Assembly (NCBI GenBank): GCA_965249735.1
Contig: CBDFMS010000024.1
Span: forward strand, 62,001 to 126,000
DNA length: 64,000 nt
From: JANQSS01 sp965249735
GTDB taxonomy: Bacteria > Bacteroidota > Bacteroidia > Chitinophagales > Saprospiraceae
Direction of reading: 5' to 3'
Shown here: positions 17,404 to 26,584 of the stretch, piece by piece
Numbering within the stretch: position 1 is the first letter of the stretch
How the letters are laid out: every line of letters starts with the position of its first letter
Notes under the pieces: model-generated
Told to the model about the DNA's origin: nothing
Database searches by the model: none
Seen by the model: only the letters and a program-made list of their open reading frames with translations
Program-made: the position numbers and the translations under genes

Positions 17404-18561
17404 TCAAAGTGTACCCCGACGCGCCTGTTCTGCCTCAATAGATTCAAATAAGGCCTGAAAATTACCTTTGCCAAAAGACATGGCGCCTTTTCGTTGAATT
17501 ATTTCAAAGAACAGTGTAGGCCTGTCAGTTAATGGTTTTGTAAATATTTGGAGTAAGTATCCCTCGTCGTCTCGGTCAACCATAATTCCATGACTTTTTA
17601 ATTCAGTCATGTCTTCTGCTATCATTCCTACTCTCTCGGAAACTGTATCGTAATATGTTCCGGGTACATATAAAAATTCTATACCTCTGGCTTTCATTTC
17701 GCTTACAGTAAATACGATGTCATCTGTAGCCACAGCTATATGTTGGCATCCCGGGCCGTTATAAAAATCCAGGTATTCTTCGATTTGAGATTTTTTAAGC
17801 CCTTTGGCGGGTTCATTTATAGGAAATTTTATTCGCCCGTTACCATTTGTCATTACTTTGCTCATCAAGGCAGTATATTGTGTAGAGATATCCTTGTCAT
17901 CAAATGTGATCAGGTTGGCAAAGCCCATTGTTTTTTGATAAAAATTTGCCCAGGTATTCATTTGCCCCCAATCAACATTTCCAACCATATGGTCAATATA
18001 TTTGAAGCCACAAGAGGGTGGATTATAATGTGAATCCCATCTTTCAAAATTTGGCATAAAGACACCCGAATAATTTTTGCGTTCGACAAAAATATGAACG
18101 GTGTCTCCATAGGTCCGGATTCCTGAGCGGACGACCTCTCCGTTGCTATCACTTTCAGCCCTTGGTTCGAAATAAGAGATGGCGCCCCGTTCAGTTGTTT
18201 CTTCCCAGGCTTTGGTTGCGTCTTCTACCCATAGCGCAATTACCTTTACGCCATCGCCATGCTTTTCCAGATGTTTAAAGATTTCATCATTATCATGACC
18301 TGGCAGAGGTGAGGTAAATACGAGTTTGATTTTGCCCTGCTCGACGACATAAGAGGTTCTGTCTTTTAGGCCAGTTTCTAATCCGGCGTAAGCTAATGAT
18401 TGAAAGCCTAGAGCAGTTTTATAGAAATAAGCAGCTTGTTTAGCATTTCCTACATAAAACTCCACGTAGTCAGTTCCCAAAATGGGTAAGAAATCCTTGG
18501 CTTCCTGAAATATTTTTTCTAATCCGTAATTATAATTATCTATTTCTTTTAAATTACTCAT
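17404..18561 (-). CDS. hppD: 4-hydroxyphenylpyruvate dioxygenase
   Basis: This Fe(II) enzyme converts 4-hydroxyphenylpyruvate, derived from tyrosine, to homogentisate. The 385-residue protein has two vicinal-oxygen-chelate domains. The metal ligands are visible in the C-terminal half: DHMVGNV (first His), GCQHIAVATDDI (second His) and the Glu in TLFFEIIQRKG. It lies between cdo (1 bp away) and haaO (117 bp away), so the tyrosine and tryptophan branches may have separate promoters in the 117-bp gap. Confidence 0.95.
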   Translation of the reverse strand: MSNLKEIDNYNYGLEKIFQEAKDFLPILGTDYVEFYVGNAKQAAYFYKTALGFQSLAYAGLETGLKDRTSYVVEQGKIKLVFTSPLPGHDNDEIFKHLEKHGDGVKVIALWVEDATKAWEETTERGAISYFEPRAESDSNGEVVRSGIRTYGDTVHIFVERKNYSGVFMPNFERWDSHYNPPSCGFKYIDHMVGNVDWGQMNTWANFYQKTMGFANLITFDDKDISTQYTALMSKVMTNGNGRIKFPINEPAKGLKKSQIEEYLDFYNGPGCQHIAVATDDIVFTVSEMKARGIEFLYVPGTYYDTVSERVGMIAEDMTELKSHGIMVDRDDEGYLLQIFTKPLTDRPTLFFEIIQRKGAMSFGKGNFQALFESIEAEQARRGTL

Positions 18562-18562
18562 A

Positions 18563-19090
18563 TTAAGCTATTCTTTTACTTTCTAAAATTAAATTTGATA
18601 TCGCACCGGTTTCTGCATTGAATGATTGAAACCGGTCTATCGGTTTGACATAAAGGTGAAGACTTATGCTTTTATCATGTGAAGTATTCTCAATGCGATA
18701 AACGCCAATATCATCGTTTCTGTATGATACCTCACCCGGCTTAAATGTAGTTTTTGACTTGAGACTAGGGATGCCTCCGCTTTTTTGAATGTCGAATGTT
18801 TCTTCAGTAAGTTCGCCTTGAATTATGTGTATCCATCCTTGTTGCCCGTTGTGATCATGAATAACGGTGGATTGTCCGGGTTCCCAACATAAAAGTAGAA
18901 GTTCAAAATCCTCATTTTGTTCTAACGTAGTTCGAGTATAAGATTTCTGATCCCAACTTGCGTAGGGTTGCACGTCTGATAAATTAATAACTGCTGATTT
19001 GACTGCCTGGTCGAATGAGAATATTCCCATACTGCATGCATGGAGTGCATCCGTATATTGAAATAAATTCTCTATCATTAACTTGTTCAT
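18563..19090 (-). CDS. Cysteine dioxygenase-type cupin
   Basis: This 175-residue cupin is of the cysteine dioxygenase type I family, which oxidises cysteine to cysteine sulfinate. The three-His iron site is visible as HDHNGQQGWIHIIQGELTEE (two His) and NTSHDKSISLHLYVKP (third His region). It sits inside the aromatic operon, 6 bp after hmgA and 1 bp before hppD, an unusual place. Related thiol dioxygenases act on 3-mercaptopropionate, so the substrate is not proven. A cysteine-sulfinate-decarboxylase-like gene is at 30300. Confidence 0.85.
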   Translation of the reverse strand: MNKLMIENLFQYTDALHACSMGIFSFDQAVKSAVINLSDVQPYASWDQKSYTRTTLEQNEDFELLLLCWEPGQSTVIHDHNGQQGWIHIIQGELTEETFDIQKSGGIPSLKSKTTFKPGEVSYRNDDIGVYRIENTSHDKSISLHLYVKPIDRFQSFNAETGAISNLILESKRIA

Positions 19091-19096
19091 TTATGA

Positions 19097-20263
19097 TTAG
19101 TTTGATTGTGCAATCCATGATTTATAGTATTGATCAACTTCAATATCCATTGCCTCTTTTGTAATCGAGACTGGATTAAATGGATCAATCATTACGGCCA
19201 ATTCCTTTGTTTCTTTTTGCCCTATGCTTCGTTCTATTGCCCCTGGATGTGGGCCGTGTGGAATTCCACCCGGATGAAGTGTAATTTGTCCTTTTTGAAT
19301 ATTATTTCGGCTCATGAAATCGCCGTCAACATAATAAAGTAACTCATCGGCATCAACATTGCTGTGATGATAGGGTGCCGGAATGGCCTCCGGATGATAG
19401 TCATATAACCGGGGAACAAAAGAACAGATGACAAAATTGTTCCCCTCAAACTGTTGATGTATTGGAGGAGGCATATGGATACGCCCTGTTAGTGGTTCAA
19501 AATCGAAAATCGAAATGGCATATGGATAATTGAAACCGTCCCATCCGACGACATCAAAAGGATGATTTTCATAGATATAGGAATACAAGATTCCTCTTTT
19601 CTTAATATATATATGATAACTTCCAAGTTCGTTATGAGTCACTAAATTTTGCGGCAATCGAAAGTCTCTTTCACAAAAGGGGGAATGTTCAAGAAATTGG
19701 CCAAAATAATTTCTATACCCATTTGGTGTCAATATTGGACTGAAGCTTTCAATATACAGAAAGCGGTTTTCCCGGGTTTCAAAGTCAATTTGATAAATAG
19801 TGCCTCGCGGAATGACGATATAATCTCCGTAGTCAAAAGTAAGGTTGCCATACATGGTTTTTAACGTTCCGGAACCTTGATGAACAAAAATCAATTCGTC
19901 GGCATCAGCATTCTTGTAGAAGTAATCTTTTGAAAAATCTCGTGGTGCGGCTAATCCAATGTGCAAATCATCATTCACAAAGAGCGTTTTACGACTTTTT
20001 ATATAGTCGTCTTCCGGTTCAATGTTATATCCCAAAAAACTTAAGGCCTTCATATTGTCCTTAACAACAACTGTTGGTTGAACACTTCGCGGTTCACCAA
20101 ATTCCTTTACACATGTTGGAGGATAGTGATGATAGAGAAGGGATGACATACCTGAGAATCCGGAAGTTCCAAATAATTCTTCCTGATATAGGGATCCATC
20201 CGTTTTCTTGAACGTCGTGTGTCGTTTATGTGGGACCTTACCCAGTGTATGATACCTTGGCAT
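19097..20263 (-). CDS. hmgA: Homogentisate 1,2-dioxygenase
   Basis: This Fe(II) enzyme opens homogentisate to maleylacetoacetate in tyrosine degradation. The 388-residue cupin protein is of the shorter Bacteroidota form. It shows FVHQGSGTLKTMYGNLTFDYGDYIVIPRGT and a C-terminal HHSNVDADELLYYVDGDF with GGIPHGPHPGAIERS, which hold the iron ligands. It is the first gene of a leftward operon, with an FNR-like palindrome about 120 bp upstream. Maleylacetoacetate isomerase and fumarylacetoacetase are not in the window. Confidence 0.93.
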   Translation of the reverse strand: MPRYHTLGKVPHKRHTTFKKTDGSLYQEELFGTSGFSGMSSLLYHHYPPTCVKEFGEPRSVQPTVVVKDNMKALSFLGYNIEPEDDYIKSRKTLFVNDDLHIGLAAPRDFSKDYFYKNADADELIFVHQGSGTLKTMYGNLTFDYGDYIVIPRGTIYQIDFETRENRFLYIESFSPILTPNGYRNYFGQFLEHSPFCERDFRLPQNLVTHNELGSYHIYIKKRGILYSYIYENHPFDVVGWDGFNYPYAISIFDFEPLTGRIHMPPPIHQQFEGNNFVICSFVPRLYDYHPEAIPAPYHHSNVDADELLYYVDGDFMSRNNIQKGQITLHPGGIPHGPHPGAIERSIGQKETKELAVMIDPFNPVSITKEAMDIEVDQYYKSWIAQSN

Positions 20264-20675
20264 AAATATGTGCGATTAAAATTGTTGATTAAATAATGAT
20301 CACTAGAAACGAAAAAACGCTTAGTGTGCTCTGGTACAGTGTGTTGTATTCACAAGGGTAAGATTTTTTACCCCAATAGTTTGTTGACACTGGTCAAAGT
20401 ATTTGATGATTTGTGTCATGTCATTTATTTCGGTTCAATGTGTTCTTGCGATAAACGCATAGCAACAGCCCTAATTCCTGATCAGATTACAGGAAGTACT
20501 CAATTCATTATCGATCAAAGATTAATGTAGCCCCATAATAAGAGGATAATGTGGGTGAAAGCGTGTCATTTAGCATACGTTAGTTTGCTTTTTGGCTTAG
20601 ATGTGTACGATGCTCTGAGGAGAAAAGATACTTAGTGTAATGTACATGACCTCATTTGGATGTGGTCGATCCGGA
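20264..20675. other. Intergenic region between hmgA and the Crp/Fnr gene
   Basis: About 410 bp without a convincing gene. It should contain the promoter of the leftward hmgA operon and the end of the regulator's transcript. The only clear element is the palindrome at 20384-20397. A second, looser region with repeated TGATCA/TGTCAT half-sites is near 20290-20425. No TAnnTTTG box was found with confidence. Confidence 0.5.
20384..20397. promoter_or_regulatory. Candidate Crp/Fnr operator upstream of hmgA
   Basis: TTGACACTGGTCAA is a 5-4-5 palindrome (TTGAC-N4-GTCAA) close to the FNR consensus TTGAT-N4-ATCAA. It lies 121 bp upstream of the hmgA start and downstream of a Crp/Fnr-family gene. Sites with the same geometry are at 60378 and 62999. 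Binding is inferred only. Confidence 0.5.
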
Positions 20676-21407
20676 CTATTCGGCCATGCTAACGCGTTGC
20701 AACGCCTGAATGTCGCGATAGATAATCCGTTTTTTTTCAAGTGTGATCCAGTTGGTTTTGGAAAATTCGGATAATGTCCTGATCGCATTAGCCGTATTCA
20801 TGTTAGCCATGTCAGCATAATCTTGGCGAGTCAGTTCGATTTCCAAAACATCATCAGTGTTTTGCACCTCAAACATTTCATAAATGTATAAGAGGCTGTC
20901 AGCCATGCGACCGCGCATATGTTTTCCTTTGAGATTTGATGTTCTAATGACATTTTTCGCAAATTCCTCGCTAACATATTTAAGTGTTTTAATGGTAAAA
21001 GAAATATTGCGATTAATGATAGTTAAAAAATCATTTATTGGTATATAACAGACGATACAATTTTCTAGAGCAATGGAGGAAAAAGAATGATTTTGATCAC
21101 TGATGAAGTCATAAAAGCCCAGAAAATCAACCGGCTTATGAAGGCTTATAATCTGCTCATTTCCGATTTCATTGATCCTCACATTTTTTGCCTTTCCTCC
21201 TGATAGTGCATAAATACCGGATGGTTTTGTTCCTTGTTTAAAAATCTGCTCGTTTTTTGAAAAATAAAGTGTCCCTTTGTTTTCATTTAAGAGCGTTAAA
21301 TCCTCTGTCTCTAACTCTGAAAACAAGGACAAATTTCTACGAAGACATGTTAAGCAATTTGATTCTGAGTCAGAACTGTACGTCTTGTGCCAGGCACATT
21401 TACTCAT
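20676..21407 (-). CDS. Crp/Fnr family transcriptional regulator
   Basis: This is a dimeric regulator with an N-terminal cyclic-nucleotide-like sensor domain (EQIFKQGTKPSGIYALSGGKAKN) and a C-terminal winged helix (LTRQDYADMANMNTANAIRTLSEF as the recognition region). I chose ATG at 21407 (MSKCAWHK), giving 243 residues; an upstream start would add 22 unlikely residues. Near the N-terminus are Cys4, His7 and a CLTC pair at about 18-21, a spacing that could bind an iron-sulfur cluster or zinc as in FNR-like sensors. It is upstream of the oxygen-dependent dioxygenase operon, so an oxygen- or nitric-oxide-sensing role is plausible but not shown. Confidence 0.88.
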   Translation of the reverse strand: MSKCAWHKTYSSDSESNCLTCLRRNLSLFSELETEDLTLLNENKGTLYFSKNEQIFKQGTKPSGIYALSGGKAKNVRINEIGNEQIISLHKPVDFLGFYDFISDQNHSFSSIALENCIVCYIPINDFLTIINRNISFTIKTLKYVSEEFAKNVIRTSNLKGKHMRGRMADSLLYIYEMFEVQNTDDVLEIELTRQDYADMANMNTANAIRTLSEFSKTNWITLEKKRIIYRDIQALQRVSMAE

Positions 21408-21608
21408 TAGTCGTTGATTATTTTTGCCTTTCAAAATCGAATAGATGTTGGCTTTTTGCGCACCTGGTGCCAATATCGGACTTTTTTATTCAATATGTGA
21501 GAAAGAGAGATGCAGACAAATATTTTGGAACGAGTAGTATGAAGTCGTGGGTGTCTTTTTGCTTCAAAAGTCCAGTTTTCACTGTCTGTTATATTCCAAT
21601 CTTTTAGA

Positions 21609-21650
21609 ATCAAACACGTACCTCACGGTGAAGTGAGGTACGTGTTTGAT
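21609..21650 (-). terminator. Strong hairpin terminator after the peroxidase gene
   Basis: A perfect 18-bp inverted repeat (ATCAAACACGTACCTCAC at 21609-21626 and its complement at 21633-21650) with a 6-nt loop starts 12 bp beyond the peroxidase stop. No long T run follows on either strand, so it may also protect 3' ends or serve both directions. Confidence 0.75.
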
Positions 21651-21662
21651 ACAAAACCCCTT

Positions 21663-23594
21663 TTAATGACTAATTTTTAAGAAACTTTTTGCCCCATAAT
21701 TTACTCTATCAAAAATCAAAACTTGATAAAGCCCATTAGGAAGCTCAGGTTGGAGCGCAATTGTCACCATTCCGTCACCTGAGAATTGGTCGTTGGTTCC
21801 TGTGAGTACGACTTTTCCGAACATATCCAGAATATGGAATTCCAAATTTTCCGTCATGATTTCATTTCCCAATTCAAGGGTTATATTATCATTGGCGGGA
21901 TTAGGATATAGTGCAAATTCCAGACCTGGATGTCTGATATCAACAATTGCAGAGTTCTCTTCAACGACAAAGACGTTATCTTGCATAAATGTAATACCAG
22001 TATTACGTCGAATTATATCGGATAAACGGGTGCTTTTTATTTCGGCCAATTCATCTGTGTAAAATGCCACGTCTGCTTCATAATATAATCGATCCCCATC
22101 TCTTAAAGACCCAAATTGCTTTTTGATGATGGCCATCGCTGTAGGACCAAACAACGCCTCATCCATATGATTTTCAGCTAACAAGCCGACCCAGGGGTCG
22201 ATTTTATCAATATCACCGTATACCATTGAAAATTGCTGGTTCAGTAGTGGATCAGACGTCAGGGAGGCAAATGACGAGATGGGATCCAGATCAAAATCCG
22301 TCCTGATTGTATTATAATCAGCTAATCCACGATCCCGTCCTCTTTGGATATTTAAAGAGGCAAGGTCCAAACCACCGGATCCTGGTGCCCCAAACAAAAA
22401 ATTGCGTAAATCATCGATAATACTGCAATCAAAATCTTGTTCGACGACTGTAGCCATACCAATAAGATATGGTTCTATACCCCCTACGCTGGGAATGGCT
22501 GCGGGATTGAAGAAAGCTTGGGTCAGACTGATGTTGCCTTCAGGCACATATTCGCCCTCATCGTTCATACGCACAATGAGTCCTCCTATTACGGAGTGCC
22601 CATATCGGTATGCTGCGGTAGAAAACACGTTCATAATACCAGGTTGGACGGTCTGATCATATCCCTGATATGCTTCCAATTCAAGACCCAATACCGGGAG
22701 CCATTCTTCATAGACTACAGCTTCTATCAAGGCACCGACAATTTTTCTTGCTCGCTGATATAACAATTCATCAGTCCAGTCCGGATTTTCAATTATTAAT
22801 TCATCGCAGAGTCGATTATGTTCCCGAACGAAAACTGTATGCAAGGAAGTCAATAAAGGATTTTCATTGGCCCGAACATCTCCCGCGATAAAAAATCGGT
22901 CAACAAATGGATAGGGCATGGCCATTCCAGGTGCATTTGGATCAATAATGTCATATGCCTCTCCAGAGAGTGTATTGTATGGTAGAAGATTGCCGGTCGA
23001 TGTTTTTAATTTTCCATCTGCAAAGGTTCTTAACCAATTGGCACGGGCAGCATCAGAACCATAGACTGTAGAGGCATCGATGAATGCAGAGATCGCATTA
23101 ATATGAGTTCTTGGATTGGTGAAATCTGTTCCGGTTGCCGGATCATATTCTGATCGGTGCATGGGAATTTCCATAATACCTGTACCATTCGGATCAAAAT
23201 AGGCATCAAATGCAGGTACTGGTATGTTGAAGCTTTCATTGGGATTATCTGGTGAAAGCGTGATATCATGATCAATAAATTGTCCCCAGGCCCAGGCATA
23301 GGCGCTTAATCCTAAGGGATCATCAATGTCCTCATTCTGTGCAAATATTTCATTGCTGATAAATCGTGGATTTGGACGATTTACACCAGACGGACTAGAG
23401 ATTTGATCACCATATGCACGAGTTGAACTGATTATGACATTTGAACCCGCGGAGCCCCAATCGGTATAAAAGAGATTGTTTCCTATTCCGCTCAGCGTTC
23501 GAGTGTTTTGAGAATTAAGATAATTCGTACTGCCTAAAATGATAATGATAATTGTGCTTATCACCAAAGCACCTAATTTTTTTGATAACTTCAT
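21663..23594 (-). CDS. Secreted animal-type haem peroxidase with T9SS sorting domain
   Basis: This 643-residue member of the peroxidase-cyclooxygenase superfamily (myeloperoxidase/peroxidasin-like) oxidises substrates with hydrogen peroxide. After a signal peptide (residues 1-29) come the distal-haem segment AWAWGQFIDHDITLSPDNP, SLHTVFVREHNRLCDEL, the proximal-His segment YRYGHSVIGG and LNIQRGRDRGLADYN. The last ~85 residues (LEFALYPNPANDNITLELGN onward) are a type A Por sorting domain, so the protein is exported by the type IX system and probably anchored at the surface. It is followed by a strong terminator. Confidence 0.93.
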   Translation of the reverse strand: MKLSKKLGALVISTIIIIILGSTNYLNSQNTRTLSGIGNNLFYTDWGSAGSNVIISSTRAYGDQISSPSGVNRPNPRFISNEIFAQNEDIDDPLGLSAYAWAWGQFIDHDITLSPDNPNESFNIPVPAFDAYFDPNGTGIMEIPMHRSEYDPATGTDFTNPRTHINAISAFIDASTVYGSDAARANWLRTFADGKLKTSTGNLLPYNTLSGEAYDIIDPNAPGMAMPYPFVDRFFIAGDVRANENPLLTSLHTVFVREHNRLCDELIIENPDWTDELLYQRARKIVGALIEAVVYEEWLPVLGLELEAYQGYDQTVQPGIMNVFSTAAYRYGHSVIGGLIVRMNDEGEYVPEGNISLTQAFFNPAAIPSVGGIEPYLIGMATVVEQDFDCSIIDDLRNFLFGAPGSGGLDLASLNIQRGRDRGLADYNTIRTDFDLDPISSFASLTSDPLLNQQFSMVYGDIDKIDPWVGLLAENHMDEALFGPTAMAIIKKQFGSLRDGDRLYYEADVAFYTDELAEIKSTRLSDIIRRNTGITFMQDNVFVVEENSAIVDIRHPGLEFALYPNPANDNITLELGNEIMTENLEFHILDMFGKVVLTGTNDQFSGDGMVTIALQPELPNGLYQVLIFDRVNYGAKSFLKISH

Positions 23595-23831
23595 TGTTCT
23601 GATTTGCTAGTTATAGAATATTCCGATTGTCATGAACTACGCCACTGGATTCTTTGAGGCACGTCAACTGTGCTGGGAACATACAATAAATAACAAAAAA
23701 AAAGGATATATTCTAGTTGAGAGATGTTATACAACATAAATAATTATGTTAGTAATCAGATCTAGCTTTTTATATACCAGGTAGATATTTCGGAAAACAA
23801 TTCGTGTCTGAGTAGGAGTAGGACTCACAGT

Positions 23832-24332
23832 CTACTCGACGAGCAAATTGGAGATTACCTCGGTCAGGTCATTTGCAGGTTGATCGAAGAGTAAAAACCC
23901 GGAGCTTTCATCGAAAATGAATGAATAACCATTTTCCTTGGCATATCGATCAATGGTATCGTTGACTTTTTGAATGATGGGCTGAAACATTTGCTGACGA
24001 CGCACGAGAATGGTGGCTTCTGCTTTTCGCTGGTCTTCTGAAAGGGTGGCCTGTTCTTGATTAAGGGCTATGTTCATCGCATCCGCATCCACTTTTGTCA
24101 TTTCACCGGCTTTGAACTTGTTTTGATTTTCTGTGATACGTGCCTTATGAGCAATGACACGTCGTTCAAGGTCGGCAGACAAGCTATCCTGATAGTTGGT
24201 CAGAGCTTGATCAGAATCTTTGATTTGAGGAAGGTTTTCCAGTAGGTTGCCGTAATTGATAAAGCCCAGCTTTTGGGCATCAATAGTACAACATACACCG
24301 ATTAGGATGAAGAATACAAGTAAGGATCTCAT
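23832..24332 (-). CDS. OmpH/Skp-family periplasmic chaperone-like protein
   Basis: This 166-residue protein starts at ATG 24332 (MRSLLVFFILIGVCCTIDAQ, a clear signal peptide); the longer frame upstream overlaps tatA and is unlikely. The mature part begins KLGFINYGNLLENLPQI, the usual start of OmpH-type proteins. A long charged coiled-coil region follows (SLSADLERRVIAHKARITEN... KAEATILVRRQ), then a beta strand pair (GYSFIFDESSGFLLFD). Skp-type trimers hold unfolded outer-membrane proteins in the periplasm. It starts 32 bp beyond the tatA stop. Confidence 0.85.
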   Translation of the reverse strand: MRSLLVFFILIGVCCTIDAQKLGFINYGNLLENLPQIKDSDQALTNYQDSLSADLERRVIAHKARITENQNKFKAGEMTKVDADAMNIALNQEQATLSEDQRKAEATILVRRQQMFQPIIQKVNDTIDRYAKENGYSFIFDESSGFLLFDQPANDLTEVISNLLVE

Positions 24333-24363
24333 GTTAAAAGCTAATGTGTGATTGTGTCTGAAA

Positions 24364-24588
24364 CTAGGCAGTCTTTTTCTCTTCCACCTTTTTTTTCTCA
24401 TCTTCTTCCTTCATACCCTCTTTAATTTCAGACTCTATAGAGGCACGGGCACTATTGAATTCTCGAATTCCTTTACCTAAGCCCCGCATGAGTTCCGGAA
24501 TTTTTCTTCCACCAAATAGGAGAAGGACAGCTAGGAAAATAAGAATCCATTCATTACCCCCTGGTAGACCAAATAAATAGAAGTTCAT
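24364..24588 (-). CDS. tatA: Twin-arginine translocase subunit TatA
   Basis: This 74-residue protein has a single N-terminal membrane helix (ILIFLAVLLLFGGRKIPELMRGLGKGIREF), the hallmark of TatA/TatE including the FGG-K-PEL hinge, followed by an amphipathic helix and a Lys/Glu-rich tail. TatA polymerises to form the pore for folded protein export. No tatC is in the window. Confidence 0.93.
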   Translation of the reverse strand: MNFYLFGLPGGNEWILIFLAVLLLFGGRKIPELMRGLGKGIREFNSARASIESEIKEGMKEEDEKKKVEEKKTA

Positions 24589-24694
24589 AATTTTTAATTT
24601 TAAGGACGCATGCGTCCAGTTTGATTCAATTCCTGTTAAAAGGTTTATGTTTTATTAAAACGAAATCATCTGCTAAGAAATTCCATTTTGAAAA

Positions 24695-25647
24695 TTACTT
24701 TTTTAATCCGATTTCGCATAGTCGTTCATCCAGGTATTCTCCGGCCGTCATGTTTTCATATCGAATCGGATGATCTTCACGCACACAGCCATCCAAACAA
24801 GTCAAATCCATTTCACTAACAGGATGTAGAAAAAATGGAATAGACAACCGTGGTTTGTGCCATTCTTCTCGCGGCGGATTCACCACACGATGTGTTGTCG
24901 ATTTCAAATAGTCGTTTGTCAGTCGTTGCAACATATCACCTACATTGATAACAATTTCATCTTCTTCAGGCTTAACATTCATTATTCATTATCCATTGTG
25001 AGCAGTTGCAATCCACCTGAAGAAGCACCAACAAGCAACGTGATCAAGTTGATATCTTCATGCTGTTCCGCTCGAATAGCTGATTCCGGTTCTCTTACAA
25101 TCGGTGGGTAATGTATCGATCTTTGGATACTGTTACCACCGCGAATATACTGGTCAAAGTAGTTTTCCACCAAATCCAAATACAAGGCTATCGCTCTGAG
25201 CAATGCTGCTCCCGCCTCCTCAAAGGCCTTGTACAACTCCATTCCGGTTGCCGTAAAGTTAGGTGCTTCTGCAACAAGGACGTTGGCCATGGTTTGTGAG
25301 GCATAACCATCCTTCGGCTCCTCCTCTTGTCCAATCTGGAAAAACTCTTTCAAATCGGCCACTTTGCTTTGCTTTGCTTTTTCCGTACCAAAAGAGGTGA
25401 AACCCCGCTGACCGGCAAGTCCTTCCAATTCGTACTTGCGCTTGATCTCGAAAGAAAGATTAAAAAAGTTGTGCGATTCTTCATAAAAGTGATTGACCAG
25501 ATCAGGTGAAATGCCATGATTTATCACGCCGACGAAGCCGATTTCATGAAAAGCTTCTCCCAGTTTCTGGATAAAAGCCTTACGATCAACAGCATCTCCG
25601 TGTACAAATGTAGAAAGCTCAGCTCCCGGAATGTTCCTCTTTCGCAT
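24695..25647 (-). pseudogene. 2-oxoglutarate/Fe(II) oxygenase, isopenicillin N synthase-like, frameshifted
   Basis: Two adjacent frames together make one protein of about 315 residues. The first frame, from ATG 25647 (MRKRNIPGAELSTF) to the stop at 24982, has the non-haem N domain (EIGFVGVINHGI) and the first two iron ligands in QHEDINLITLL. The second (24982-24695, MNVKPEEDEIVINVGDMLQRL) carries the third His in KSTTHRVV and the 2-oxoglutarate-binding Arg in PRLSIPFFLHP. The family has continuous sequence here (typically DNEW.NV), so one base appears lost at about 24980-24986. The overlap is TAATG, so stop-restart translation is conceivable, but it would split the active-site barrel. Confidence 0.8.
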
Positions 25648-25649
25648 GG

Positions 25650-25664
25650 GCGCAAAGTTAATCA
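25650..25664 (-). promoter_or_regulatory. Possible promoter -7 box for the 2-oxoglutarate oxygenase
   Basis: On the minus strand TAACTTTG precedes the chosen ATG by only a few bases (GATTAACTTTGCGCCCATG). It fits the Bacteroidota TAnnTTTG -7 consensus and would give a nearly leaderless mRNA. No clear -33 TTG was found. Confidence 0.35.
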
Positions 25665-25758
25665 ATCTTGTAGCACCTGTCAGTGAATAATCAGGAAGTG
25701 AGCAACGGCTCGTCCCCTTCACGCACTTGATTAATACTAACTTAGCAAGAAGAGCTCG

Positions 25759-26541
25759 ATGAAAGGACTATCGTTCATATTGATCCTATTGTTAACAGGA
25801 ATCCTGAACCCTTATGCACAGGCTCCATATGAACTTTCAAAAGAACGAGAATTGATATTCTATTCCACCGGGGTGGTTGCACTCGGAGCGGGTTTGGTTT
25901 TGCGATCTACCATCGATCATTTTGACTTTACCAACCCAGTCATTTATAACAACGAGGATGTCAATAGCTTCGACCGACCAGCCACAGAAAATGCTTCCCG
26001 GAGTGCATTTAAGGCTAGCAATATTCTCAATTATTGCGCATTTGCTTTACCGGCAGTATTAGCATTGGATAAACGGATCAATAAAGATCTAATGACAATT
26101 GCTGTTTTATGGAGTGAAACCATACTGATCTCAGGAGGATTAACCTCGATTACGAAATATGGAATTCAACGCCCCAGGCCCTACATGTATCGACCTACCG
26201 ACTACTATCATGTAAAAACATCGGCGAGTGCTCAGGCATCATTTGTTTCCGGTCACACATCGCTCATGGCCGCTTCGACCTTTTTTATAGCTTCCGTCTA
26301 TTCTGCCTATCACCCAAATGGGAAACTGATTCCATACATATGGGTATCTGCGGCTGTTCTTCCCGCTGTTACAGCATATCTTAGAGTAGAGGCCGGTGTG
26401 CATTTCCCAACCGATGTCATAGCAGGTTATGCGTTAGGGGCTGTGGTTGGAATCGCCGTTCCGGCGCTGCACAGATCGAAAGAAAGAAAGGTTGAGCTTA
26501 GCCCGAACTTGAATGGGGTAAGCCTGCGTATTAAGCTCTAA
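25759..26541 (+). CDS. PAP2-family membrane phosphatase
   Basis: This 260-residue protein has a signal peptide/first membrane segment (LSFILILLLTGILNPYAQ) and several hydrophobic helices. It carries the three-part phosphatase signature: KYGIQRPRP (C1), VSGHTS (C2) and RVEAGVHFPTDV (C3). Enzymes of this family dephosphorylate lipid phosphates such as undecaprenyl pyrophosphate or phosphatidic acid at the periplasmic face. It is divergent from the oxygenase gene, with about 110 bp between. Confidence 0.9.
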   Translation: MKGLSFILILLLTGILNPYAQAPYELSKERELIFYSTGVVALGAGLVLRSTIDHFDFTNPVIYNNEDVNSFDRPATENASRSAFKASNILNYCAFALPAVLALDKRINKDLMTIAVLWSETILISGGLTSITKYGIQRPRPYMYRPTDYYHVKTSASAQASFVSGHTSLMAASTFFIASVYSAYHPNGKLIPYIWVSAAVLPAVTAYLRVEAGVHFPTDVIAGYALGAVVGIAVPALHRSKERKVELSPNLNGVSLRIKL

Positions 26542-26584
26542 GCCGCGTTAAAATCAGTCTTCACCATCTCTATCCAATGAGATG

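Noticed and set aside
20324..20530. Plus-strand 68-codon ORF between hmgA and the regulator
   Set aside because: No signal peptide, domain or conserved pattern; lies in the expected promoter region.
24364..24401. OmpH-like gene starting at 24401 inside tatA
   Set aside because: The extra N-terminus is highly basic and the signal peptide begins at ATG 24332, just after tatA.
24980..24986. Programmed ribosomal frameshift in the 2-oxoglutarate oxygenase
   Set aside because: No slippery heptamer or downstream structure is evident; a one-base loss in an AATGAAT repeat is simpler.
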